Shown: piece after piece, positions 29,703 through 36,733 of the stretch | How positions within the stretch are numbered: position 1 is the stretch's first letter | Layout of the letters: each line of letters begins with the position of its first letter | NCBI GenBank assembly: GCA_035405645.1 | Contig: DAONJL010000002.1 | Coordinates: 104,177 to 140,909 of the forward strand | Reading direction: 5' to 3' | DNA from: DAONJL01 sp035405645 [NCBI: bacterium] | GTDB taxonomy: Bacteria; JAGOBX01; DAONJL01 | Length of the DNA: 36,733 nt | Position numbers and translations under genes: made by a program | Notes under the pieces: model-generated | The model's database searches: none | Told to the model about the DNA's origin: nothing | Seen by the model: only the letters and a program-made list of their open reading frames with translations

Positions 29703-30791
29703 TTAAAAATTTTTAAAAAAGTTTAATAATTGTTTTTTTGTATTTTCTTTATTATATTTTTTACTCTCTTCCTTTCCTTTTTTTTGTAATTCCTTTAATT
29801 TAGAATCATTATTTAAAATATGATATATTGTTTTTCCAATGCTGTCAATATTAAAAGGATTAAAATAAAATAATGAATTTCCAGTGATTTCTGATAAAGC
29901 AGCTTCTTTAGAACAGATAACAGGACAATTAAAAGCTATAGCTTCAAGAGGTGGTAAACCAAACCCTTCATAAAGCGAAGGATAAACAAATAATTTAGCA
30001 TTCTTATAAAAATTTGATAATTGTTGATTATCAATATTATTAATCAAAAAAATATTTTTAAAATTATTTTCTAAAATAATTTTTTTAATTTTATCAAACC
30101 ATATACCAGCACCACCAATAATATATAATGGTATTTTAATTTTTTCATAATATTTATTATAAGCAAAAATTAGTGCTTTAATATTTTTATGTGGTTTAAA
30201 ATTACATACACATAAAATAAATTCTGACTCAATTTTTTTATTCATATTATTTGCTAAATTAAGAAATTCATCATTAATATAATTATTCAAAATAAAAATT
30301 TTCTTTTCATTAATATTAAAATTTTCAATAATTTCATTTTTAGTAAAATTAGAAACAGCAAAAATAAAATCAGAATTATAAAGAGAATTTAATAATTTTT
30401 TTTTAGCAAATAATCTATAAAAATTTGAACGAGCATAAAATTCAGAAGGAAAAGTAATAAAACCAATATCATGAATAGTAATAATTTTAATACATTTATT
30501 AAAAGAAATAAAAGGTAATTTATAATAAGGCGAAATAAAAAAATTTATATTATTTTTTTTAATGAATTTATTTACAAAAAAAAATTCAAAATAAAAGTTA
30601 TTACAATTTTCAATAATTTTAAATGTTCGTTGATTTTCAGGGAAAAAAATATTTTTATTAGAAATAAGAAAAATTTCATAATTATTAAATTCTGGTTCAC
30701 AAAAAAGAGAAATAAGATTATAAGTAAATCTACCTATACCAGTTAAATTTTCAGTTAATTCTCTACAATCAATACAAATTTTATATGGCAT
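29703..30791 (-). CDS. GT4-family glycosyltransferase
   Basis: GT-B fold, retaining glycosyltransferase of family 4, 362 residues. The N-terminus (ICIDCRELTENLTGIGRFTYN) matches the acceptor-domain opening typical of mannosyltransferases in this family. HDIG (108-111) and VSNFTKNEII follow. The donor half has KPHKNI (199-204), and the EX7E motif is E275-GFGLPPL-E283. GDP-mannose from ManC is a possible donor, but only by proximity. It is the first gene of a twelve-gene run down to comEC. Its promoter places transcription start at or within a base or two of the ATG, and there is no ribosome site, so the message is probably leaderless. Confidence 0.9.
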   Translation of the reverse strand: MPYKICIDCRELTENLTGIGRFTYNLISLFCEPEFNNYEIFLISNKNIFFPENQRTFKIIENCNNFYFEFFFVNKFIKKNNINFFISPYYKLPFISFNKCIKIITIHDIGFITFPSEFYARSNFYRLFAKKKLLNSLYNSDFIFAVSNFTKNEIIENFNINEKKIFILNNYINDEFLNLANNMNKKIESEFILCVCNFKPHKNIKALIFAYNKYYEKIKIPLYIIGGAGIWFDKIKKIILENNFKNIFLINNIDNQQLSNFYKNAKLFVYPSLYEGFGLPPLEAIAFNCPVICSKEAALSEITGNSLFYFNPFNIDSIGKTIYHILNNDSKLKELQKKGKEESKKYNKENTKKQLLNFFKNF

Positions 30792-30798
30792 TATTAAA

Positions 30799-30827
30799 TT
30801 AATACGAAATTATTTTATATTTGTCAA
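30799..30827 (-). promoter_or_regulatory. promoter of the glycosyltransferase-to-comEC run (leaderless start)
   Basis: Minus-strand TTGACA (30827-30822), exact 17-base spacer, TATTAA (30804-30799). Only seven bases (TTTAATA) separate the -10 from the ATG at 30791, which puts the first transcribed base at or next to the start codon. Confidence 0.65.
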
Positions 30828-30897
30828 TAATGAAAAAATAAAATCATTATACTTTTATAATTATTTAAATGATTAATAAAAAAATCAAATAATTTTA

Positions 30898-30926
30898 TTG
30901 ACATATTGAATAAATAAATATAAATA
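30898..30926 (+). promoter_or_regulatory. putative punA-recJ-mtnP promoter
   Basis: Plus-strand TTGACA at 30898-30903, with TATAAA at 30919-30924 (15-base spacer) or TAAATA at 30921-30926 (17-base spacer). It is divergent from the glycosyltransferase promoter, about 70 bases away, in the 198-base gap. It would give a leader of about 58 bases. I see no riboswitch-like structure in it. Confidence 0.45.
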
Positions 30927-30989
30927 AAAAAACTTGTTTTTTAAAAAAAAGAAACTATAATATTTTTTTAAATGAAAGGAGAAAAGTGT

Positions 30990-31802
30990 ATGATAGAAAA
31001 AATAAAAGCAGCAGCAAATTTTATAAAAGAACGATTTGATAAAAAAATTGATTTAGCAATAATACTTGGTTCTGGTTTAGGCGAATTAGCAGAAAAGGTA
31101 AAAAAGCCAGTAATAATACCATATAATCAAATACCAGATTTTCCAGTATCAACAATAACAGGACATAAAGGGAGATTAGTAATAGGTGAATTAAAAGAAA
31201 AAACAGTATTATGTATGCAAGGAAGAATCCATTATTATGAAGGCTATGATATGAAAAAGGTTATCTTTCCAATATATGTAATCAGGTCGTTAGGTATAGA
31301 AAAATTAATAATAACAAATGCAGCAGGTGGAACATCTTATGATTATGCTCCAGGCGATTTAATGTTAATAACAGGTCATATAAATAATACTGGTGTTGAT
31401 CCCTTGCGTGGTGATAATTTAGATGAGTTTGGTCCACGCTTTCCAGATTTAACAACAGTGTATAATAAAGAATTTATAAAGTTAACCGAAGAAGTAGCAA
31501 AAGAACTAAAAATAGAGATAAAGAAAGGAATATATTGTGGTAATTCAGGACCTACTTATGAATCACCAGCAGAAATAAAAATGATGAAGAGTTGGGGAGC
31601 AAATGCTGTTGGAATGTCAACAGTGCCAGAAGTAATAGCAGCGGCACATTGTGGAATGAAAGTATTAGGAATATCTTGTATAACAAATTTTGCAGCAGGT
31701 ATAACAGATAAACCATTAACACACGATGAAGTAATAGAAACGACAAATCAAACGAAAAATAAATTTATTAAACTAATAAGTGAAGTAATAAAGAGAATAT
31801 AA
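30990..31802 (+). CDS. punA: purine-nucleoside phosphorylase (guanosine/inosine type)
   Basis: Trimeric PNP that splits inosine, guanosine and their deoxy forms with phosphate, for purine salvage. I start at the ATG at 30990, right after AAAGGAG at a good distance; the upstream ATG at 30972 lies before that ribosome site. The product is 270 residues. Phosphate-site motifs are GSG (27-29), GRIHYYEG (78-85) and NAAGG (110-114). The purine-site Glu lies in SGPTYESPAE, and TNFAAG (232-237) carries the Asn that selects 6-oxopurines. One base separates its stop from recJ. A second, 6-aminopurine-type phosphorylase lies two genes downstream. Confidence 0.94.
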   Translation: MIEKIKAAANFIKERFDKKIDLAIILGSGLGELAEKVKKPVIIPYNQIPDFPVSTITGHKGRLVIGELKEKTVLCMQGRIHYYEGYDMKKVIFPIYVIRSLGIEKLIITNAAGGTSYDYAPGDLMLITGHINNTGVDPLRGDNLDEFGPRFPDLTTVYNKEFIKLTEEVAKELKIEIKKGIYCGNSGPTYESPAEIKMMKSWGANAVGMSTVPEVIAAAHCGMKVLGISCITNFAAGITDKPLTHDEVIETTNQTKNKFIKLISEVIKRI

Positions 31803-31803
31803 A

Positions 31804-33942
31804 ATGAGATGGATTATTAAAGAGCAGAAAAAAGAAGAAATAGAATTTTTAACAAAAACATTAAATTTAACAGAAATAGAATGCAAATTATTAATTAATC
31901 GTGGTCAAAATAGTATAGAAAAAATTGATTATTTTTTAAATAGGAATTTTATATTTTTAGAAAATCCATTCAAATTTGAAGAAATGCCAACAGCAATTTT
32001 ACGAATAAAAAAAGCAATTGAAAATAATGAAAATATATTAATAGCAGGTGATAGAGATGTAGATGGTATTACATCAATTTCAATATTATACAGAACATTA
32101 AAAGGTTTTGGCTTAAATGTATATTATACTTTACCAGGACCTGACCAGGATTATGGATTTGTTCCAGAATTATTTGATATATGTCGAGAAAAAAATATTA
32201 GTTTAGTTATTACAGTTGATAATGGAATAGCAGAAATAGAAAACATAAAAAAATTAAGAGAACTTGGAATTGATACGATAATAACAGACCATCATATTCC
32301 ATTAGATACATTACCAGAAGCAGTGGCAATAATAAATCCAAATTTAAAAGAAACAGAATATCCGTGTAAATATTTATCTGGTGGAGCAGTAAGTTTTAAA
32401 TTATGTCAATCATTAATATTATCAAAAAATCCAGAATATAATAAGACATTTTTAATATTAGAATTATTAGTATCATCAAAAACATATTTATTAGGAAAAA
32501 TACTTGGAATAAATTATATAAGTATCAAAAATTTTCAACCAGTAAATTTTAAGATAATAATAAAGGAACATTTAGATGAATATGAAAAAATATATGGCGC
32601 AGCAGAAGAAGAAGCAAAAAAAGTAAGTGAAAAACAATTTATCACATTATTATTAGATTTATTTAATAATTCAAATAATATTTATTTACGAAATAAAACA
32701 TATAGTCTGGATTTTTTAAAAGAATTGTTTAATAAATACAAATTAGAATTTGAAAAATATTTAATAAAAATTAAAGACATAGAAAGTAATATAATACAGT
32801 ATTCTTCATTTTGTAAAAACTCATTAGAAGGATTAGCAGAAGGACTCATCCAGAAAATTTTTTATGAAGATATTGAATTTCAATTATTTAATAAGAAATT
32901 TATTTTTATTGCAGCATTATCAATAATAGGTGATGTAATGTCATTAATTGATGAAAGTAGAATATTAGTAAAATATGGTTTGAATGAAATAAAAAGTAAT
33001 ATAATTACCGGGTTAAATTATTTAATTTCATATATACAAGAAAATTCAAATTCAGGCTTAAAAGAACGAGAAGAATTAGTAAATAGCATAATACCAATAT
33101 TAAATTCAGCAAGGCGAATGAAATTAAATGAAGTTTCAATGAATTTGTTAATATCAGATAAAAAAGAAGAAATAATAGCAATAATAAATCAATTAATAAA
33201 TTTAAATAATGAAAGAAAAATAAAATATAATGAATATAAAGAAATAATATGGGAAGAATTATATAAGCAGGTAAATATAGAAAAAGATTATATATTAGTA
33301 ATAGCGACAGATAAAATAGAGCATGGTGTAACAGGTTTAATAGCGAACAAAATAAAAGAAGAATTTAATAGACCAGCAATAATCTTTATAATAAAAGAAG
33401 ATTTAGCACAAGGCACAGCAAGGTCAGTTGATAATTTTAATATACTTGATGCATTTGAATATTGTAAAGATTTAATAATAAAATCAGGAGGTCATAGAAT
33501 AGCAGCAGGATTAACAATATTAAAAGAAAATATAAAGGCTTTCAGAAAAAAGATAAATGAATATGCAGAAGAATTTTTTAAAGCATTGCCACCAACAGAT
33601 ATACTTGAAATAGATTGTGAAATAAAATTAGAAGAAATAAATAAGAATTTATTAGAATTTATAGAGAAATTAAAACCATTTGGAAAAGATAATCCACCGC
33701 CTGTTTTTATTACAAGAAATATAACAAGAATGTATAAAAAATGTGTTGGTGCAAATAATGAACATTTGAAATTAACAATATTTAATAATAATTTAAAATT
33801 CGATGGAATAGGATTTTCATTAGGAAAATATGCAAAGTATGATTATCCTTTTTCACTTGCATATACGATAGAAAAGAATGTATTTAATGGGAATGAGACA
33901 ATACAATTAAATATAAAAGATATAAAAATTGAAAGAGAATAA
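31804..33942 (+). CDS. recJ: single-strand DNA exonuclease RecJ with internal insertion
   Basis: 5'-to-3' single-strand exonuclease of the DHH family, used in recombination and repair. The DHH core has DRDVDG (83-88), VDNG (138-141), TDHH (161-164) and, after a gap, IIGDVMSL (374-381). DHHA1 has SGGHRIAAGL (561-570), followed by the OB-like region with PFGKDNPPPVF. At 712 residues it is about 130-150 longer than the common form; the extra sequence is a Lys-rich block between roughly 205 and 365 inside the DHH domain. DRDVDG in place of DYDxDG, plus this insertion, recalls spirochaete RecJ proteins from memory. It is translated directly after punA. Confidence 0.92.
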   Translation: MRWIIKEQKKEEIEFLTKTLNLTEIECKLLINRGQNSIEKIDYFLNRNFIFLENPFKFEEMPTAILRIKKAIENNENILIAGDRDVDGITSISILYRTLKGFGLNVYYTLPGPDQDYGFVPELFDICREKNISLVITVDNGIAEIENIKKLRELGIDTIITDHHIPLDTLPEAVAIINPNLKETEYPCKYLSGGAVSFKLCQSLILSKNPEYNKTFLILELLVSSKTYLLGKILGINYISIKNFQPVNFKIIIKEHLDEYEKIYGAAEEEAKKVSEKQFITLLLDLFNNSNNIYLRNKTYSLDFLKELFNKYKLEFEKYLIKIKDIESNIIQYSSFCKNSLEGLAEGLIQKIFYEDIEFQLFNKKFIFIAALSIIGDVMSLIDESRILVKYGLNEIKSNIITGLNYLISYIQENSNSGLKEREELVNSIIPILNSARRMKLNEVSMNLLISDKKEEIIAIINQLINLNNERKIKYNEYKEIIWEELYKQVNIEKDYILVIATDKIEHGVTGLIANKIKEEFNRPAIIFIIKEDLAQGTARSVDNFNILDAFEYCKDLIIKSGGHRIAAGLTILKENIKAFRKKINEYAEEFFKALPPTDILEIDCEIKLEEINKNLLEFIEKLKPFGKDNPPPVFITRNITRMYKKCVGANNEHLKLTIFNNNLKFDGIGFSLGKYAKYDYPFSLAYTIEKNVFNGNETIQLNIKDIKIERE

Positions 33943-33960
33943 AAATTCAAGGAGGTTAAG

Positions 33961-34824
33961 ATGAAGCCAAGAATAGGTATAATTGGTGGAAGTGGAGTTT
34001 ATGAAATGGATAATATTAAAATAATAGGTGAAGAAGAGATTGATACACCATTTGGCAAACCATCAGATAAATATGTAATAGCACAGGTAGGAGAAAAAGA
34101 AGTTGTTTTTTTGCCAAGACATGGTAAAGGACATAGAATATTACCGAGTGAAGTAAATTCACTTGCAAATATTTATGGAATGAAAAAATTAGGTGTAAAA
34201 TTTATATTAGCAGTAAGTGCAGTTGGAAGTTTAAAAGAAGAAATAGCAGTAAAAGAATTTGTAATACCAGACCAGATAATAGATAAAACAAAATATAGAA
34301 ATAATACATATTTTGGAAATGGTCTTGTAGTGCATGTTGGTTTTGCACATCCTTTTTGTGAATATGTTAGGAAAATATATATAAATAGTGCGAAGAAAAT
34401 AATGAACAAAGTTCATGAAAAAGGAATATATGTATGTATGGAAGGTCCACAATTTTCCACAAAAGCAGAATCAGAACTACATCGAAGTATGGGCGCATCT
34501 GTAATTGGAATGACAGCATTACCAGAAGCAAAGATAGCAAGAGAAGCAGAGATATGCTATGCATTAATGGCAATGATAACAGACTATGATTGCTGGCATG
34601 AAACACATGAGATTGTGTCAGCAGATAGTGTAGTTCAAGTAATGAAAGAAAATGCAGAGAATGCAAAAAAAGTTATTTATGAAGCAATTATATCACTTGA
34701 TATAAATTATGATTGTGATTGTCATCATTCACTTGCAAATTCAATTGTAACAGATTTAAAAATAGTACCTGAGAAAACATTAAATAAATTAGATTTAATA
34801 ATTAAGAAATATTTACAGAAATAA
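33961..34824 (+). CDS. mtnP: S-methyl-5'-thioadenosine phosphorylase
   Basis: Splits methylthioadenosine, a by-product of polyamine and other SAM-dependent synthesis, into adenine and methylthioribose-1-phosphate. The 287-residue protein has GGSG (9-12), RHG (53-55), EGPQFST (161-167) and, for purine recognition, TDYDCW (207-212). The Asp residues of TDYD favour 6-aminopurine substrates, unlike the Asn in the neighbouring punA product. The motif MTALPEAKIAREAEICYA also fits MTAP. AAGGAGGT lies directly before the ATG, the strongest ribosome site in this operon. It is the last gene before a strong terminator. Some MTAP-like enzymes also use inosine or adenosine, so exact substrate is open. Confidence 0.9.
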   Translation: MKPRIGIIGGSGVYEMDNIKIIGEEEIDTPFGKPSDKYVIAQVGEKEVVFLPRHGKGHRILPSEVNSLANIYGMKKLGVKFILAVSAVGSLKEEIAVKEFVIPDQIIDKTKYRNNTYFGNGLVVHVGFAHPFCEYVRKIYINSAKKIMNKVHEKGIYVCMEGPQFSTKAESELHRSMGASVIGMTALPEAKIAREAEICYALMAMITDYDCWHETHEIVSADSVVQVMKENAENAKKVIYEAIISLDINYDCDCHHSLANSIVTDLKIVPEKTLNKLDLIIKKYLQK

Positions 34825-34830
34825 AAAAAA

Positions 34831-34870
34831 ATAAAAAGAGGGAATTTGAAAAAATTCCCTCTTTTTTTTT
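34831..34870. terminator. bidirectional intrinsic terminator between mtnP and ftsZ
   Basis: Perfect 10-base stem GAGGGAATTT (34838-34847) and AAATTCCCTC (34852-34861) around a GAAA tetraloop, with an A-run before and a T-run after. Either strand therefore ends in a U-run, which serves the convergent genes mtnP (stop 34824) and ftsZ (stop 34881). It is the clearest terminator in the window. Confidence 0.95.
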
Positions 34871-34880
34871 ATTTATTAAT

Positions 34881-36050
34881 TTATTCAGCTGCTTTTCTAA
34901 AAATAGCTGGTTTATCTTCTAATTCATTTGAATTCTTATAAATTTGTGGTTTCTCAAAATAGTTTTCATATTTTGGAATTATAATTGGTTGTTTTACCTG
35001 ACCACCAGAAGACTGAATTCTAATTGGTTCTTTTTTTATTTGTTGTGTTGGTTGTGCTTCTTTTTTAACTGCTGAATTAAAACCAGTTGCAATTACAGTA
35101 ATTTTTACTGTACTATCTAATCTTTCATCTTTTGCAACACCAAAAATAATATTAGCGTCTTTATCAGCAGCCTGACGGATTATTTCAACAGCTTCATTAA
35201 CTTCTGATAAAGTTAATTTTGGATCACCAACAACATTAACTAAAATACCTTTTGCTCCATCAATAGAAGTATCTTCTAATAAAGGATGGTTAATAGCAGC
35301 ATAAGCAGCTTCAACAGCTTTATTTTCACCCTGTGAAATACCAATGCCCATTAATGCATCGCCTGCATTTTTCATAATTGTTTTAGCATCAGCAAAATCA
35401 ACATTTATTTCACCATCAATAGTAATTAAATCAGAGATACCCTGAACGCCCTGTCTTAAAATATCATCAGCTAATTTGAAAGCTTCAAATATACTTAAAT
35501 CTTTTGGTGCGACATTTAATAATTTTTGATTTGGTATGCAGATTAATGTATCAACATATTCTTTTAATGCTGCAATTCCTTCTTCTGCTTGTTTCATTCT
35601 TCTACTGCCTTCAAATAAAAATGGTTTTGTAACAACAGCAACAGATAAGATACCAAGTTCTTTTGCTATTTCAGCAACAATAGGAGCAGAGCCTGTTCCT
35701 GTTCCACCGCCCATACCAGCAGTGATGAAAACCATATCAGCGCCTCTTAATAATGCTTCAATTTGGTCTCTATCTTCGATTGCGGCTTTTCTACCAATTT
35801 CAGGATTGCCGCCTGCACCTAATCCTTTTGTTAGTTTTCCACCAATTTGTAATTTTGTAGGAACCTGACTTCTTCTTAATGCCTGAGTATCTGTGTTTGC
35901 AATAATAAATTCTACACCTTGAACATTCATTTCCATCATTCGAGTAACAGCATTTGAGCCTCCCCCGCCACAACCAAATACTTTGATAACAGTGTCGTTT
36001 TTATTTTCTACTTCAAGATGAATATTAAAATTTGTGTCGTAATTTAACAT
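34881..36050 (-). CDS. ftsZ: cell division GTPase FtsZ
   Basis: Tubulin homologue that forms the division ring. Motifs in order are [11 protein letters not shown] (25-35), ANTDTQAL, the GTP-binding tubulin signature GGGTGTG (114-120), and the synergy loop [12 protein letters not shown] variable Gln/Pro/Lys-rich linker (about 330-375) leads to the C-terminal peptide KPAIFRK, matching the conserved tail that binds FtsA or ZipA. Length is 389. The ATG has a strong AAGGAGGT ribosome site and its own promoter with a leader of about 80 bases. It is separate from the ftsW-mur cluster at 1-8317, so the usual ftsQ-ftsA-ftsZ link is broken or ftsQ/ftsA lie elsewhere. Confidence 0.97.
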   Translation of the reverse strand: MLNYDTNFNIHLEVENKNDTVIKVFGCGGGGSNAVTRMMEMNVQGVEFIIANTDTQALRRSQVPTKLQIGGKLTKGLGAGGNPEIGRKAAIEDRDQIEALLRGADMVFITAGMGGGTGTGSAPIVAEIAKELGILSVAVVTKPFLFEGSRRMKQAEEGIAALKEYVDTLICIPNQKLLNVAPKDLSIFEAFKLADDILRQGVQGISDLITIDGEINVDFADAKTIMKNAGDALMGIGISQGENKAVEAAYAAINHPLLEDTSIDGAKGILVNVVGDPKLTLSEVNEAVEIIRQAADKDANIIFGVAKDERLDSTVKITVIATGFNSAVKKEAQPTQQIKKEPIRIQSSGGQVKQPIIIPKYENYFEKPQIYKNSNELEDKPAIFRKAAE

Positions 36051-36139
36051 ATAGGACTACCTCCTTCTTAAATTATAACTACCTACTGCATTTACCTTTT
36101 TTTATTTACTAATTTTTCCTTAATTATTATCAAAATTAA

Positions 36140-36168
36140 TTTATATATTATTAATCTATTTTAGTCAA
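36140..36168 (-). promoter_or_regulatory. ftsZ promoter
   Basis: Minus-strand TTGACT (36168-36163), exact 17-base spacer, TATAAA (36145-36140), between the upstream gene's stop at 36179 and ftsZ. It gives a 5' leader of about 80 bases. I see no stable hairpin in the leader. Confidence 0.65.
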
Positions 36169-36178
36169 GAAAAAAAAA

Positions 36179-36598
36179 TTAATTTTTTACAGAAAATTTA
36201 TTATCTTCACTCACTATTAATTTATTCTCTCTTGCTAACCATCCAAGTGCCAGACAAATTTGTTTTAATGATAAACCTGTTTCTTTTAAAATATTTGAAG
36301 TTGGCTGTTCTGGATTTGCATTTAAATAGCGCCAGATTATTCCCGCATTATTTCCAATTTGTTTTATATCATCTAAAACAATTTCTATTGGTTCTGCTGG
36401 TAATTCAATTTTTTCTTCTTTTATTTTTTCTTTTTTAATTGAAACATTTTTATTATTATCATAAAAACCTAAAGATTCTAATTTATTTCTTACAGCTGAA
36501 TATGTTCTTCCTAATTTTTTTGCCATATCTGAAATACTTATTTTGTTAAAATTTTCAGTTATATAACTTATTTCTTTATCAGTCCAATTTTTTTTCAT
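36179..36598 (-). CDS. two-domain DNA-binding-like protein: SANT/Myb-like HTH plus DUF2582-like winged helix
   Basis: 139 residues. Residues 1-46 (WTDKEISYITENFNKISISD, then AKKLGRTYSAVRNKL) look like the SANT/Myb-like or GcrA-like helix-turn-helix common in small regulators. A Lys/Glu-rich linker (about 50-70) leads to 78-130 (IGNNAGIIWRYLNANPEQPT, then LSLKQICLALGWLARENKL), which matches the DUF2582 winged-helix pattern with its AGxxW and ALGWLARE signatures. Both parts suggest nucleic-acid binding. A consensus promoter and the AGGAGGT ribosome site predict strong expression. It lies 128 bases upstream of ftsZ in the same direction, and read-through into ftsZ is possible. Target unknown. 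Confidence 0.75.
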   Translation of the reverse strand: MKKNWTDKEISYITENFNKISISDMAKKLGRTYSAVRNKLESLGFYDNNKNVSIKKEKIKEEKIELPAEPIEIVLDDIKQIGNNAGIIWRYLNANPEQPTSNILKETGLSLKQICLALGWLARENKLIVSEDNKFSVKN

Positions 36599-36632
36599 TT
36601 TATAACCTCCTATTTAAAATATATTAATTTTT

Positions 36633-36661
36633 ATTATATTTAATAAAAATAAAAATGTCAA
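36633..36661 (-). promoter_or_regulatory. perfect consensus promoter of the HTH gene
   Basis: Minus-strand TTGACA (36661-36656), exact 17-base spacer, TATAAT (36638-36633): full identity to the housekeeping sigma consensus. The leader is about 30 bases and holds the GGAGG at 36606-36610. Confidence 0.75.
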
Positions 36662-36733
36662 TATTTTTTATTAAAAAATACGGGAAGTTTACAGACATGG
36701 TATACCCTTTTCTTAAGAATATATTATTAAAAA

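Noticed and set aside
30904-30989. Purine riboswitch in the punA leader
   Set aside because: The leader of about 60-85 bases is almost all A/T with no paired stems or conserved loop sequences.
34173-34666. Several overlapping open frames on the minus strand inside mtnP
   Set aside because: mtnP is unmistakable on the plus strand. The antisense frames have repetitive Leu/Ser/His- or Tyr/Phe-rich composition, no family motif and no ribosome site.
35536-35868. A 110-codon plus-strand frame opposite ftsZ
   Set aside because: It lies fully within the FtsZ GTPase core; Pro/Ser-rich composition reflects the reverse of Gly-rich codons.

Overview
The window is a gene-dense, very AT-rich bacterial chromosome segment built around dnaA and a probable replication origin. 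It carries the core genes of a free-living peptidoglycan-walled bacterium. No insertion sequence, prophage, CRISPR array, rRNA or tRNA is visible. Several features point to a diderm lineage, possibly spirochaete-related: the GyrB TOPRIM insert (about 165 residues), the single-chain glycyl-tRNA synthetase, and a RecJ with a DRDVDG motif and a large insertion. The phylum cannot be settled from this sequence alone, and the GyrB insert is not typical of the classical spirochaetes as I know them.

Region 1 (1-15486, minus strand) is one tight run: dnaN, recF, gyrB, gyrA, murF, mraY, murD, ftsW, murC, murB, ddl, then an open partial gene running off the left edge. It joins replication and topology genes directly to the division and cell-wall cluster. 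murG is missing from its usual place between ftsW and murC, and murE is not next to murF.

Region 2 (15422-17211) holds dnaA and its two flanking intergenic segments. The upstream segment has four copies of the 12-mer AAATTATTAACA, two of them forming a perfect inverted repeat. This is a good candidate for DnaA-binding iterons of oriC.

Region 3 (17212-30827, minus strand) holds manC with its own promoter and a twelve-gene run. In transcription order the run is a GT4 glycosyltransferase, HD-GYP protein, YraN, DUF457-like membrane protein, an unrecognised protein with a STAS-like C-terminus, a voltage-sensor-like membrane protein, a 75-residue membrane protein, glyS, a lone receiver domain, an M23-like exported protein, an HU-like protein and ComEC. 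Several of these look like degenerate enzymes. ComEC has lost its metallo-beta-lactamase ligands, the M23-like protein has lost all four zinc-site residues, and the HD-GYP protein has lost one metal ligand. The 'ion channel' has a voltage-sensor S4 but no pore filter. In place of the pore it has an extracytoplasmic domain of about 110 residues followed by a HAMP-like tail, and it is the best candidate here for something undescribed.

Region 4 (30898-34870, plus strand) is an operon of punA, recJ and mtnP ending in a strong bidirectional terminator. Region 5 (34881-36661, minus strand) has ftsZ with its own promoter, preceded by a small two-domain DNA-binding protein gene under a perfect consensus sigma-70-type promoter. 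The last 75 bases at the right edge are unexplained.

Promoters are unusually easy to read (TTGACA-like, 15-17 base spacer, TATAAT-like). Two of them, for dnaA and the glycosyltransferase, lie so close to the start codon that the messages should be leaderless or nearly so.
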